Positions 7,063-16,618 of a stretch of 44,111 nt of DNA are shown piece after piece. Origin of the DNA: JAWXBM01 sp034440115 (GTDB lineage Bacteria > Pseudomonadota > Gammaproteobacteria > Xanthomonadales > SZUA-36). The notes beneath the pieces were generated by a model that made no database searches, was not told the DNA's origin, and worked only from the letters and a program-made list of their open reading frames with translations. The stretch covers positions 1 through 44,111 of the forward strand of contig JAWXBM010000028.1 in the NCBI GenBank assembly GCA_034440115.1, in the 5' to 3' direction. Each line of letters starts with the position of its first letter. Position 1 is the stretch's first letter. The translations under genes were made by a program, and so were the position numbers.

Positions 7063-7998
7063 CTAACGCTTTTCGGGCGCAAACGCAGCGATGAAGGCTC
7101 GTGCCATTCGGCGTGTCGATTTCAGCTTGTCGCCCAGCCCGAGTGCAATGGGTGGGCCTATGTCTGTCTTGTTGGCGTCAACGATGAAAATTCTGCCTGT
7201 TGCCTTGTCGCGTAACACATCGACGCCGCCCCAATCCAGACCAATCTCTGCGGCAAATCGCTCGATCACGGTGATTTCATCAGACGTGTAGCAATTGGTG
7301 GGCGTGTCGAGCACTACTCGTGTGTTCTCGTTCTTGAAGCGGCGCTCCAGCGGGCGTCGCTTGCGAAATACGATTGCCGGGCTGCCGCCCACAATGCAGC
7401 AACGCAGGTCTTCGACCATGCTGCTCTCAATCTCATTGTCCACGACCCGCTGATAGGTCTTGCCGTGCTCACGCGGGGTCGGCCCCTCGATAATGCGCCC
7501 GTCATGGGCCGCGTTCAGTTCTGACTTCTCGACCATTGGACCGATATGGACCTCTGGTTCGACACCGAGATTATAGCCGGCGGCCGCAAGGAAGGCGGCC
7601 TCAACGCGCGATTTGGACACGTCATCGCAGGCACAATTGACGAAGCGCGCACCCGGTTTGATGGTGGGGGGCACATTGTCGGTTGTGGTCGAGTCGTCGA
7701 ATTGGAAAACAATGTCAGCTTTTGAGACATCCCTGATCAGCCGCGCTCCCGATGTATGCATCACGGGCCAGATGAAATACCATGGCCTTGGCTTGTCGGG
7801 ATAAAAGGCGATTGTGGGGCGGTTATTGCCCGTCACCCGCCGCCAGGTGCGCCAGCCCTGCGCCAGAACGTAAAAGGTCATCCAGGTAAAGATATTATTA
7901 GCCAATTCGAAATTGGCCGGAATGCGATGGCCGGTTTTCTTGACCAGCCAGGCCCCGCCTTCATATTTGAAGTCAGCTACCCAGTTTCGATTTGCCAT
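7063..7998 (-). CDS. ATP-grasp-like protein of unknown substrate
   Basis: The protein is 311 residues from the ATG at 7998, which has AAGGA eight bases upstream; a GTG directly before it is less well placed. The N-terminal 110 residues are Trp/Tyr-rich and unfamiliar. The C-terminal third carries the signature of the ATP-grasp metal site: GGVDVLRD (Asp260), a TGRIFIVDAN strand (Asp274 and Asn276 as likely Mg ligands) and the following IGPP turn. A basic segment RKRRPLERRFKNENTR (about 212-227) could be the nucleotide-binding lysine/arginine region. ATP-grasp enzymes ligate carboxylates to amines or thiols, but no specific family was recognised, and the central glycine-rich loop is not obvious. 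It stands alone between a convergent gene and a divergent flavoprotein gene. Confidence 0.65.
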   Translation of the reverse strand: MANRNWVADFKYEGGAWLVKKTGHRIPANFELANNIFTWMTFYVLAQGWRTWRRVTGNNRPTIAFYPDKPRPWYFIWPVMHTSGARLIRDVSKADIVFQFDDSTTTDNVPPTIKPGARFVNCACDDVSKSRVEAAFLAAAGYNLGVEPEVHIGPMVEKSELNAAHDGRIIEGPTPREHGKTYQRVVDNEIESSMVEDLRCCIVGGSPAIVFRKRRPLERRFKNENTRVVLDTPTNCYTSDEITVIERFAAEIGLDWGGVDVLRDKATGRIFIVDANKTDIGPPIALGLGDKLKSTRRMARAFIAAFAPEKR

Positions 7999-8203
7999 CA
8001 CTCTGGTCCTTGCTTGGGCCGGGCAAACTGCCCGAGGCGGACATTCAAAAACTGAATTTTAAGCATCTCTTAAGCTTCGATCCCTAAACTGCAGAGCTAT
8101 TCACATCATCGGAACGGGTTAAATTTTTCCAGGATTCTGATTCATCCAATGTTAAAGCCTGGGATCCTCCGTTGCGAGTGTTTCAGCGGAAAGAAAATCA
8201 TTT

Positions 8204-9733
8204 ATGAAAAAAGCTGCCGCATACTTTGAAACCCAATATTTCGAGGCCCAATGTTTTGAAACCATCATTATCGGCACCGGGTTTTCGGGTTTGCTGGCAG
8301 CAATACGTTTAAAGAAAAATAATCTCACTGACTTTGTCCTGTTAGAGCGAAGCTCTGATACAGGCGGAACCTGGCGGGACAACTCGTATCCAGGAGCTGA
8401 GGTAGATGTTCCAACCGGTCTGTACTCCATTTCCTTTGTTCCTTACAAATTCAGAAAAAAATATTCCCCCCAAAGCGAATTGTTCGAATACACGAATTAC
8501 GTCATCGATAAATTTGATATCAGAAAATACGCCAGAACAAACCAGTCTGTCACCCAGCTGACTTATAACGAAAGCGAGTGTTTGTGGCATGTTGAGGTGG
8601 CGTCTGGCGAGCGCTATACCGCTCGTTTCATCATTGATACCAGTGGCGTGCTGGCAAACCCACATATTCCTTCCATCAAGGGAGCGGATTCATTTCAAGG
8701 GGCACAATTCCACACCGGACAATGGAATCACGCTGTGCCCTATGCAGGAAAACGTGTTGCTGTGATTGGCTCGGGATGTTCAGCCGCCCAGGTTGTTCCA
8801 GCCATTGCCAGCAAGGTAGCCAAGCTGACCGTGTTCATGGGCAGGGCTCAGTGGATCATTCCACGCTCAGACAGGACTTACAGTTCTGCAGAGCGTTTTA
8901 TTACCCATCTGCCGGGGATCCGTCAAATCAATCGTTTTATGATATTTGCGTATCACGAGGTGCGATTTATTGCGTTTCGTCGCTATCCATTTACTTCAAC
9001 CATCAGCAAATACATAAAGCATCTGTACGCACAAACTCTGCAGAAGAATCTTGAAAAATACATCGATGACGACAAATTACGTCAGCACATGATGCCTGAT
9101 TATGAATTGGGCTGTAGGCGCGTGATACCAACCAATACCTATCTCCCTGCCCTTGCCCGAGAAAATGTAGAGGTTGATATCAGTGGCATAGAAAAGATTA
9201 CGCCCACAGGCATTCGAACAAAAGAGGGTAAGGAGATCCCGTTGGACATCATTGTTTATGCCACCGGCTTTTTTGCCTATTCAAATATGCAAAAGGCACT
9301 CACGTTCCAGGTCTATGGAACGGGAGGACGGAATCTGAACAACGAATGGGAAAAACAGATTGCCTCGTATAAGGGCATCACCGTTGCAGGCTACCCAAAT
9401 TATTTCAAAGTAAACGGCCCCAACACGGGCACAGGCCACAGTTCACAGATGAGTTACATGGAGACGATGGTCAAATACGCGGTAAAAGCTATTTGCGCCG
9501 TAAAGCGGGATAAGACCATCAAGGCCATTGATGTCAGAAGCGAGGTGCAGAGCGAGTACGTTGCGAAAGTGAAAAAGATTCTGCAGAAGACTGTTTGGCA
9601 AACTGGCGCGTGCACCGCGTTTTATAGAAAAGATATGACAGGCGAAGTGACCAGCCTGTCACCGGAATCAGTGGTTCATTTTATTTTTTCTCGTAAATGG
9701 TTTCGTTTGCGGGACTACCATTTATTGCGCTGA
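8204..9733 (+). CDS. Flavin-containing / Baeyer-Villiger-type monooxygenase
   Basis: This encodes 509 residues. The FAD dinucleotide motif is GTGFSG (24-29), followed by GGTWRDNSYPGAEVDVP (54-70), which is typical of Baeyer-Villiger monooxygenases. The BVMO fingerprint is present as F164-x-G166-x3-H170-x3-W174, though Asn replaces the usual Pro/Asp after the Trp. The NADPH motif GSGCSA is at 189-194, and ATGFF in the second half matches the late FAD contact. Such enzymes insert oxygen next to a carbonyl or oxidise heteroatoms; the substrate is unknown. The N-terminus is about ten residues longer than usual and is built from a degenerate 15-base repeat (FETQY FEAQC FET, 8225-8263). The gene is clearly more AT-rich than its neighbours, suggesting later acquisition. 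It is transcribed alone and divergently from the ATP-grasp-like gene. Confidence 0.88.
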   Translation: MKKAAAYFETQYFEAQCFETIIIGTGFSGLLAAIRLKKNNLTDFVLLERSSDTGGTWRDNSYPGAEVDVPTGLYSISFVPYKFRKKYSPQSELFEYTNYVIDKFDIRKYARTNQSVTQLTYNESECLWHVEVASGERYTARFIIDTSGVLANPHIPSIKGADSFQGAQFHTGQWNHAVPYAGKRVAVIGSGCSAAQVVPAIASKVAKLTVFMGRAQWIIPRSDRTYSSAERFITHLPGIRQINRFMIFAYHEVRFIAFRRYPFTSTISKYIKHLYAQTLQKNLEKYIDDDKLRQHMMPDYELGCRRVIPTNTYLPALARENVEVDISGIEKITPTGIRTKEGKEIPLDIIVYATGFFAYSNMQKALTFQVYGTGGRNLNNEWEKQIASYKGITVAGYPNYFKVNGPNTGTGHSSQMSYMETMVKYAVKAICAVKRDKTIKAIDVRSEVQSEYVAKVKKILQKTVWQTGACTAFYRKDMTGEVTSLSPESVVHFIFSRKWFRLRDYHLLR

Positions 9734-9838
9734 CTCCATTCAGCGCCAGCCTGTGTTCGGTGAAAAGGCAGCCTGATATGATGAACTTCCCCTAGCAGAA
9801 TTGAACCGATCAACGGGGATAGGTCACGTGGCAAAAAT

Positions 9839-10657
9839 ATGGAACTGATTGTTTTTGATCTGGACGGCACATTGCTCAACAGCAGTGGCCAGTTGTCTAA
9901 ATTCAGCCAGGACACTCTGGCCGCATTATCCAAACGCGGTATTGCCTACACCGTTGCTACCGGGCGCTCACTGCATGCCTCGCGTGAGCTGTTGCATGGC
10001 CAAGGCTTCATGCTGCCACAGGTGTTCAAAAACGGCGTGATGATCTGGAACCCGCAGAGCGACGCCTACTCCCACCAGAGCTACCTTAGCCTGGATGAAA
10101 TCAAACACGTCATCGAGGCGGCACTGGCGCAGCAGCTCTCGCCTTTCATCTTTACCTTCGAGCCTGGCAATCGCCATGCGATCTATCACGGCCCTTTGCA
10201 GAACGATTTGGAAGCCATGCTGGCCCGGCAATTCGTTGATCAAAAAGGCGTTGCAGTGCGAGCTCTGGCGCAGTTACCAGCCGCTGCTGAGATCACCAAT
10301 ATCAGCGCCATAGGCATGCCCGCTGCGGTGAGTGCCATTCAGCAGATGATTCACAACGAAAAGCATCTGGTGGCCTACGTGGGCCCGGCTTGGGAGAATG
10401 AAAAATGGCGCTGGATCGATATTCATCATGCCGATGCCAGCAAGGGCGGTGCCATCGATATCCTGCGCCAACAATTGGGCCTGACGCGGGTGGTTTGTTT
10501 TGGTGACAGCGCCAACGATCTGAGCATGTTTGCACGGGCTGACGAAGCCTACGCACCCGCCAATGCCACAGCGGAAGTCAGGCAGGCAGCTACTGCGATC
10601 ATCGGGCACCATGACGAGGATGGAATCGCACGTTTCCTGCGCGAACGGTTTTTGTAA
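9839..10657 (+). CDS. HAD-superfamily Cof-type phosphatase
   Basis: This 272-residue protein starts with the HAD motif I DLDGTLL (Asp7, Asp9). Motif II is in TVATGRS, the conserved lysine is in the DASKGGAI segment, and motif IV is GDSANDLSMF, followed by NATAEVRQAA. The order and spacing identify the Cof/YidA-like subclass IIB group with a large cap domain between residues about 85 and 190. Members dephosphorylate small sugar phosphates or cofactor precursors in the cytoplasm; the substrate cannot be told from sequence. The gene is a single transcription unit 105 bases after the monooxygenase, with typical base composition. Confidence 0.9.
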   Translation: MELIVFDLDGTLLNSSGQLSKFSQDTLAALSKRGIAYTVATGRSLHASRELLHGQGFMLPQVFKNGVMIWNPQSDAYSHQSYLSLDEIKHVIEAALAQQLSPFIFTFEPGNRHAIYHGPLQNDLEAMLARQFVDQKGVAVRALAQLPAAAEITNISAIGMPAAVSAIQQMIHNEKHLVAYVGPAWENEKWRWIDIHHADASKGGAIDILRQQLGLTRVVCFGDSANDLSMFARADEAYAPANATAEVRQAATAIIGHHDEDGIARFLRERFL

Positions 10658-10714
10658 GTCCTTTTCATAATTCATGGCTACGTTCCCGCGGAGCGCCAGG
10701 GCCGCACAGCTAGT

Positions 10715-11611
10715 TCAAAGCGGCCTTCTTGGCACCGTCAGGCGGCGATAGGCAAGAATCATCAGATTGCCACCCAGCACCAGCATGATGCCGGCAACGA
10801 TATAGGCATTCAGTTGGAGTCCTTCAAACACAATTGAGATGATCACAGCCACTAACGGGATAACCACTGCGATATAGCCTGCCCGGGTGGGGCCGATCAA
10901 ACCCAGCAGCCTGAGGTAACAGCCAAAGGCTACAACCGAACCAAAAAACGCCAGATAGAACAAGGAACCGGCGTACTCCAGCGTCATTTCGAAATTGAAC
11001 GTCTTGCCCGTTAACAGGGCCCAAACACCGGTAATTACCCCACCGTAAAACATGCCCCAGGCATTGGACTGCAACACTGGCAGGCGCTCTTTTTGCGCCT
11101 GGTGTGAGGCCATATTGCCCAGGGCAGCGATGACCGCCCCGGTCAAGGCGATGCTGACACCGAGCAGAGTATTACCATGGAACTCAGCAATGGCCAATGC
11201 TGGCCAGAACAGCACCACCACCCCAGCCATGCCCAGAGCTGCACCCAGCACAACGTGCCATTCGAAAGGTGTGCCGAAAAATGCTTTGGCGAGTAACACG
11301 TTGATCCACACCATGGTGGCAAACAGCACGGCATTCATCGCAGAAGGAATATAATTCTGTGCGTTGTAGGCCAGCACATAATTGAAGCCGAACAGCGTGC
11401 AACCCAGCAGGAAAAACCAGCCATGGGAACGCCAACTGAAGCGCAGATTCAGGCGCCGCAGCAGCGCCCAGATAAACAACAGGACTGACGCGATGATCTG
11501 CCGGTAAAATACCGAAACCTCCGGCGCAACCACACCCAACTGCATAGTGATGGCTAGCCAGGTGCTGCCCCAGATCAGGACAGAGACGACAAACAGGATC
11601 AGGTGTTGCAT
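10715..11611 (-). CDS. EamA/DMT-family inner-membrane transporter
   Basis: About 298 residues with ten hydrophobic segments arranged as two EamA repeats. The first begins QHLILFVVSVLIWGSTWLAI and the second begins near GVSIALTGAVIAALGNMASH. The opening WGSTWLA and the short loops are typical of drug/metabolite exporters. The substrate is unknown; many members export amino acids, cysteine metabolites or nucleosides. I chose the ATG at 11611; a GTG at 11632 would add seven residues, and neither has a strong ribosome binding site. It follows the exported methyltransferase gene by 76 bases on the same strand and may be co-transcribed with it. Confidence 0.87.
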   Translation of the reverse strand: MQHLILFVVSVLIWGSTWLAITMQLGVVAPEVSVFYRQIIASVLLFIWALLRRLNLRFSWRSHGWFFLLGCTLFGFNYVLAYNAQNYIPSAMNAVLFATMVWINVLLAKAFFGTPFEWHVVLGAALGMAGVVVLFWPALAIAEFHGNTLLGVSIALTGAVIAALGNMASHQAQKERLPVLQSNAWGMFYGGVITGVWALLTGKTFNFEMTLEYAGSLFYLAFFGSVVAFGCYLRLLGLIGPTRAGYIAVVIPLVAVIISIVFEGLQLNAYIVAGIMLVLGGNLMILAYRRLTVPRRPL

Positions 11612-11687
11612 GCGCAAAACACTCAAGGCCACCGGGCTGCATAAGTCCGGTGGCCAGTTAAGATTACTTTGTCAAATCAGTGACGGC

Positions 11688-12560
11688 TCAGTTTTGAGGT
11701 TTGCGAAAGCGCAGAGTCATGCGATCGCTTTCACCAATGGCAAGAAACGGCGCTTCGCAGTCTGACTTGGCGGCTGCATCTGTCATTTCACCACACACAT
11801 CCAGTCCGGGTGGCAAACTCCACACGCCTGCCTCATGGTCGCGGTCGTCTGCAACATTGGCGTTGACTTCAGAACGGTCCTCAAGCACCAACCCGGCTGC
11901 CGAGGCCAGGGCAATAACCGCTTCTTCAGAAACGTAACCCATTTCTGCAGTCACCAGCGGGTCAGTTCCCGCTGCCGCCCGGTGCTGTACCAAGCCCACT
12001 ACGCCACCCGGCTTCAATACGCGGGCGAACTCGGCAAAAGCGGCTGCGGCAATGCCATCAGACACCCAGCCATGCGTGTTGCGGAAGGTCACAACCAGAT
12101 CGTAGGAATCAGCATCCCCCAATGAGGCCGATTGTGGCGGAGACCAGGAAATCACGCTTACCTGGTCATAAATCTCTGGTTCGGCGGCAAATTTCGTCAG
12201 CATCTGCTGATGCAGGCTGTAACGATAATCGGGCTGATCAGGCACGTCCTGATCCCAACTGGCCACCACGTATGCACCACGATCACGCATGACCGGTGCC
12301 AGAATTTCGCTATACCAACCCCCGCCCGGCCAGATCTCCAGCACTTTCATGCCTTCAGCCAGGCCAAAAAACTCCAGGGTACCTACCGCATGCCGGTAGC
12401 GATTACGCTCCTGGTTGGCAACCGAGCGGTGATCGCCGAACATCGCTTGTTCCACGCGGGCATTCATGCTCAGCCCGGATGCCAACAACGAGGAACTGAG
12501 CACGACGGCGGTCAAGCCGACGGTCAGGCCGGCGTTCAGGGCAAACAAAAATTTCTTCAT
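11688..12560 (-). CDS. Exported class I SAM-dependent methyltransferase (COG4798-like)
   Basis: The product is 290 residues. It opens with a signal-peptide-like segment (MKKFLFALNAG, then a hydrophobic run ending near residue 30), followed by the methyltransferase core: LEIWPGGGWYSEILAP (motif I, about residues 71-86), an acidic strand end near VVASWDQD, a YDLVVTFRNTHGW strand, and VLKPGGVVGLVQH (post-motif, about 183-195). This matches the predicted methyltransferase group COG4798. The start at 12560 is set by AGGAG seven to eight bases upstream; the ATG at 12566 would sit too close to it. A methyltransferase with an export signal is odd because S-adenosylmethionine is cytoplasmic. It may be tethered facing the cytoplasm, or have a function other than SAM-dependent methylation. 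Confidence 0.8.
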   Translation of the reverse strand: MKKFLFALNAGLTVGLTAVVLSSSLLASGLSMNARVEQAMFGDHRSVANQERNRYRHAVGTLEFFGLAEGMKVLEIWPGGGWYSEILAPVMRDRGAYVVASWDQDVPDQPDYRYSLHQQMLTKFAAEPEIYDQVSVISWSPPQSASLGDADSYDLVVTFRNTHGWVSDGIAAAAFAEFARVLKPGGVVGLVQHRAAAGTDPLVTAEMGYVSEEAVIALASAAGLVLEDRSEVNANVADDRDHEAGVWSLPPGLDVCGEMTDAAAKSDCEAPFLAIGESDRMTLRFRKPQN

Positions 12561-12630
12561 ATCCATTCTCCTGAGTTCTCTGAATCGTCAATACCAAAGT
12601 CGTAAATTCTTGTCATCAATCTTCATGTCA

Positions 12631-13491
12631 TCATTCTTTATGTCTCAGGCCTTTGGCAGTGGAGCGGAATGAGCGCCGGAATGCCATGCCCAGACAAAGA
12701 CCCGCTATGGTCGCAAGCAGCAGAATAATCTGTGGCATGTCGCCCAGGCCCTGCAAACAGGCCACTAAGGCAATCATCATACCTGCCTTGACCCGTTGCG
12801 GATTCAAGCGTTTGCTTCCTACATCGCCAAGACTGTGTACCTTCTTCAACAACAACAGGTTCAAGCCCAGTAACAGGCTCATGGCTATGGCCAACCACTG
12901 TAACAGGGAATTGGGTGGCTGCAGGCTCAGCCAGTTCACATCGTGATCAACGATATAGATCACCATAGTTCCCAGACACAAAGCAGCAAACAGTAACTGT
13001 TTTCGTTGGGGGTTTTTAAGGCTGGCATCCAACACAAAAGCCAATGCTGCGACCGCTCCAAACCAGGGGCTTTGGGTGGCGTAGACGGCCCAGATCACCA
13101 GTAAAGTCAGCACTACCGAGTCTGCGGTGCGCGCCATCAAACCGGTGCTGCGATTGACCACTCGCACCAGGCCCAAAGTAGCAAACAGCGTCAGCAAACC
13201 GGGTGAGTAAAAAGACAAACAAGCCAGAAAGGCCATGGCCATACTGACAAAGGCAGCGGCATGATCATCCGGCAACAATTCGCGCGCCAGTGCCCAACTA
13301 CCCAACACGGCAAACGCAAATACCAAGCCGTTAATCAATGCTGCTTGCCAGCCCTGAGACATGAACAAGGACCAGCAAATACCGGCGAGTGAAGCAACCG
13401 GCATCAGAATCAACACGGCCTTGTTGGTGGGCCAGGCCGGATCCAGCGGACGTGCTATAGCACTATAGCGATAGATTCGATGGTAACTCAC
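12631..13491 (-). CDS. Polytopic inner-membrane protein coupled to the RND pump
   Basis: This 286-residue protein has about eight to nine hydrophobic segments; I recognise no catalytic motif and no named family. Its N-terminus (SYHRIYRYSAIARPLDPAWPT) is soluble, and the C-terminal tail is basic. The start is a GTG whose last bases overlap the stop codon of the RND pump gene (GTGA), so translation is probably coupled to the pump. That placement suggests an accessory role in transport or envelope function. It could be a permease subunit or a membrane-stress protein; nothing in the sequence decides this. About 70 bases separate it from the downstream methyltransferase gene. Confidence 0.75.
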   Translation of the reverse strand: MSYHRIYRYSAIARPLDPAWPTNKAVLILMPVASLAGICWSLFMSQGWQAALINGLVFAFAVLGSWALARELLPDDHAAAFVSMAMAFLACLSFYSPGLLTLFATLGLVRVVNRSTGLMARTADSVVLTLLVIWAVYATQSPWFGAVAALAFVLDASLKNPQRKQLLFAALCLGTMVIYIVDHDVNWLSLQPPNSLLQWLAIAMSLLLGLNLLLLKKVHSLGDVGSKRLNPQRVKAGMMIALVACLQGLGDMPQIILLLATIAGLCLGMAFRRSFRSTAKGLRHKE

Positions 13492-16400
13492 AGGCTGCCT
13501 TTGCCCACCGGAATGATTCTGCCCTGCAGTTGCTCAATCAGGCGCGTGACTTTCTGCGGTGACGAGGTGCGCTTGGCCAACAACACATACAAGGATGGGA
13601 TGATGAACAAGGTCAGCGCAGCGGAAATGGTCACACCAAAGACTACAACGATACCGATGGGCTGACGGGATTCGGCACCGGCACCCGTTCCCAACAGCAA
13701 GGGCAGCGCGCCAAAAGTAGTGGCCGCACTGGTCATCAGTATGGGCCGCAGGCGAATTGCAGCAGCCTCCACAACGGCTTCAGTGATTGCCATACCGCGA
13801 TCACGCAACTGGTTGGCAAACTCGACGATCAACACACCATTCTTGGCTGACAGGCCAATCAAAAGAATGGCCCCAATCTGGCTGAACACATTGATCGATG
13901 AGTCATAAAACCACAGCCCCAGCAAAGCACCGGTCATGCCCAGCGGCACCGTGACCAGGATCACCAGCGGATTGATAAAGCTCTCAAACTGCGCCGCCAA
14001 AACCAGGAACACAATGATCAGCGCCATGCCAAATGTCAGGTACAGGGACTGACCGGATTCAAGGTACTCCTTACTCTCTCCGCCCCAGGAGATGCGGGCT
14101 GAGGCAGGTAGTACTTCTTCCGCCACCTGGCGCATGGCCTCAATACCATCGCCCAGGCGCACATCATCCCCCAATGCTGCCGAGATCGTGATGGCGCGCA
14201 TGCGATCATGCCGATTCAGCTCTTCCGGCCCGGCTGATTCGGTGAGCTGCACAATATTGGCCAGTGGTACCAGACCACCGGTAAGATTGGAGCGTACATA
14301 AAGGTTGTCCAGATCGTCAGGACTGGAACGATCCGATTCACGCCCCATCAACACTACGTTGTACTCACGTCCACGATCGATGTAGGTAGTCACTATCCGC
14401 GATCCGAGCATGGTTTCCAGGGTGCGACCCACGTTCTGCAGCGACACCCCCAGCGTAGCAGCCCGGTCCCGATCAACCGCGATATTCATCTGCGGTTTGC
14501 GTTCCTGGTAATTGCTGTCGGGATTAGCCAATTGTGGCAACCCCTCCAGGCCCGCCAGCACGTTGTCGCGCCAGGCTTGCAACTGCTCATAATCCGGCCC
14601 ACCAATGATCATGGAAACCGGCCGGCCATCAGAGCGTATGCCCAGGCTGCTGCCGGCATTCACAAAGGCGCGTACACCTGGCAACACCGCCAACTTCTCA
14701 CTTACCCGCGCCACCACATCCTGATCGGACTCATCGCGCAGATCCCAGTTTTCCAGCAGTACAATGGCGCGTGCATTGTTTACTTCGGCCCCACCCCAAC
14801 TGCCTGGCACACGGGTGAGGAAGCGGCGCACCGATTTTCCTTCGCCAACCTCGTTCAGCAGGATCGCTTCCATTTGCCGGGCATAGTCATCCATGTATTC
14901 GAAACTGGCTCCCTCCGGTGCACGCAAAGCGACTGCGAAATTACCCCGGTCTTCTGCCGGCGCATATTCGGCTGGAAGTATGCTCAACATCCAACCAGAG
15001 AATGCGGTCAGCCCCAGAACCAGGACGATGGCCCCCCATGGATACTTGACAATGCTTGCCAGTGATTTGCGATAACCACGAGCGAGCCGCTGGAACAGCA
15101 TATCAACCCGGTGCGCCAAACCGCGGCGCAAGGCCTGCCCGCTGAGTAGTTTGGAACTGAGCATGGGCGTCAGCGTTAGGGCAATGAGGCTGGAAAACAA
15201 CACCGCAACTGCCAGGGTGATGCCAAATTCACGGAACAGACGGCCGATATCGCCCTCGATGAAAGACAGCGGCACAAACACCGCCACCAGTACCAGCGTA
15301 GTCGCAATCACGGCAAAGCCAATTTCGCGAGAACCCTCAAGCGCGGCCAGCAGGGGCTGTTCTCCCAGCTCGATGCGTCGGTAAATGTTTTCCAGCACCA
15401 CAATGGCATCGTCGACCACCAGACCAATGGCCAGAACCAGTCCGAGCAGAGTCAGAATATTGATGGTATAGCCCAGTGCGGCCATTACGATAAAGGTGGC
15501 GATCACGGATACCGGCACCACTAATGCCGGAATCAACATGACTTTCAGCGAACCGAGGAACAGATAAATCACCACCAGAACCAGCACAATGGCCAGGAAC
15601 AGTGCGTTATACACTTCGCGCATGGAGGCTTCGATAAATTCAGCACGATCGTAATTCACTTCCAGAACCATGCCTTCCGGCAGATCGGGCAGAATCGCCT
15701 CGATTTCAGCCTTTACTTCCCGCGACACCGCCACACTATTGGCTTTGGACAACTGTTCAACAGCCAGTGAAACGGCATCCTGGCCGTTGGCACGGGCAAT
15801 GCTGCGCTCATTTTCAGCGCCTATGCGAACATCCGCCACTTCTGCCAGTCGCACCACCTGACCTTCTGGGCCACGGCCAATGACCAACTGACGAAAATCG
15901 GCCTCATCAACAAAGCCGGTTGAAGTGCGCAGGGTGAATTCACGCGTCTCAGACTCGAGTCTTCCTGCCGGGAGTTCAACGTTTTCCGCGCGCAGAGCAC
16001 TTTCCACATCGTTGACCGTAAGGCTGCGCGCTGCCAGAGCTTCTCGGTCCAGCCACACCCGCATGGCATAACGTCTGGCCCCCGATATGCGCACACGCGC
16101 CACACCAGCCACCGTGGAAAATCGGTCTACCAGGTAACGTTCCGCGTAATCGGTCAACTCCAGGCCATTGAAAGTGGTCGAAGTCAGATTGAGATACATC
16201 ACCGGTTCAGAAGCGCTATCGGACTTGGCAATCTCCGGCGGGTCGGCTTCCTGTGGTAACTGGTCCAGCACCCGGGCAACCCGATCTCGTACGTCGTTGG
16301 CTGCAGCGTCGATATCGCGCTCCAGATTAAACTCGATGCGCACATCAGAACGCTCATCACGACTGGTGGAAGTCAGGTTTTCAATGCCTTCAATACCAGC

Positions 16401-16613
16401 AACAACATCCTCGATCACTTGTGTGACTTTGGTTTCTACGACCTCAGCAGATGCCCCACGATAGGTGGTGTCGATGGACACTACCGGTGAGTCGATATCC
16501 GGATACTGCCGTACCGGCAGGTTCGACAAAGCTGCCAGACCCAGTATTACCAGCAACAAGGATATGACGGTGGCAAAAACCGGGCGTCGAACAGAGATAT
16601 CGGAAATGAACAT
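13488..16613 (-). CDS. RND multidrug/efflux pump, AcrB/HAE1 type
   Basis: This encodes 1041 residues, the normal length for an inner-membrane RND pump. The start MFISDISVRRPVFATVISLLL is the family's standard first transmembrane helix, so I set the start at 16613 and not the GTG/ATG further up, which would overlap the adaptor gene. The proton-relay aspartates are present in VVDDAIVVLENIYRR, after the TM4 run LLGLVLAIGL. The duplicated porter domains and the C-terminal set of helices (near SAATTFGALPLLL) are complete. It should form a trimer that extrudes hydrophobic compounds together with the adaptor encoded five bases upstream. No outer-membrane channel gene is present here, so a TolC-like partner must be elsewhere. 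The gene overlaps the downstream membrane protein gene. Confidence 0.96.
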   Translation of the reverse strand: MFISDISVRRPVFATVISLLLVILGLAALSNLPVRQYPDIDSPVVSIDTTYRGASAEVVETKVTQVIEDVVAGIEGIENLTSTSRDERSDVRIEFNLERDIDAAANDVRDRVARVLDQLPQEADPPEIAKSDSASEPVMYLNLTSTTFNGLELTDYAERYLVDRFSTVAGVARVRISGARRYAMRVWLDREALAARSLTVNDVESALRAENVELPAGRLESETREFTLRTSTGFVDEADFRQLVIGRGPEGQVVRLAEVADVRIGAENERSIARANGQDAVSLAVEQLSKANSVAVSREVKAEIEAILPDLPEGMVLEVNYDRAEFIEASMREVYNALFLAIVLVLVVIYLFLGSLKVMLIPALVVPVSVIATFIVMAALGYTINILTLLGLVLAIGLVVDDAIVVLENIYRRIELGEQPLLAALEGSREIGFAVIATTLVLVAVFVPLSFIEGDIGRLFREFGITLAVAVLFSSLIALTLTPMLSSKLLSGQALRRGLAHRVDMLFQRLARGYRKSLASIVKYPWGAIVLVLGLTAFSGWMLSILPAEYAPAEDRGNFAVALRAPEGASFEYMDDYARQMEAILLNEVGEGKSVRRFLTRVPGSWGGAEVNNARAIVLLENWDLRDESDQDVVARVSEKLAVLPGVRAFVNAGSSLGIRSDGRPVSMIIGGPDYEQLQAWRDNVLAGLEGLPQLANPDSNYQERKPQMNIAVDRDRAATLGVSLQNVGRTLETMLGSRIVTTYIDRGREYNVVLMGRESDRSSPDDLDNLYVRSNLTGGLVPLANIVQLTESAGPEELNRHDRMRAITISAALGDDVRLGDGIEAMRQVAEEVLPASARISWGGESKEYLESGQSLYLTFGMALIIVFLVLAAQFESFINPLVILVTVPLGMTGALLGLWFYDSSINVFSQIGAILLIGLSAKNGVLIVEFANQLRDRGMAITEAVVEAAAIRLRPILMTSAATTFGALPLLLGTGAGAESRQPIGIVVVFGVTISAALTLFIIPSLYVLLAKRTSSPQKVTRLIEQLQGRIIPVGKGSL

Positions 16614-16618
16614 GGGTG

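Noticed and set aside
10681..10706. Second copy of an insertion-element tail matching 82-95
   Set aside because: Only 13 bases (CGTTCCCGCGGAG, on opposite strands) are shared, and flanking bases do not match. Chance is a sufficient explanation.
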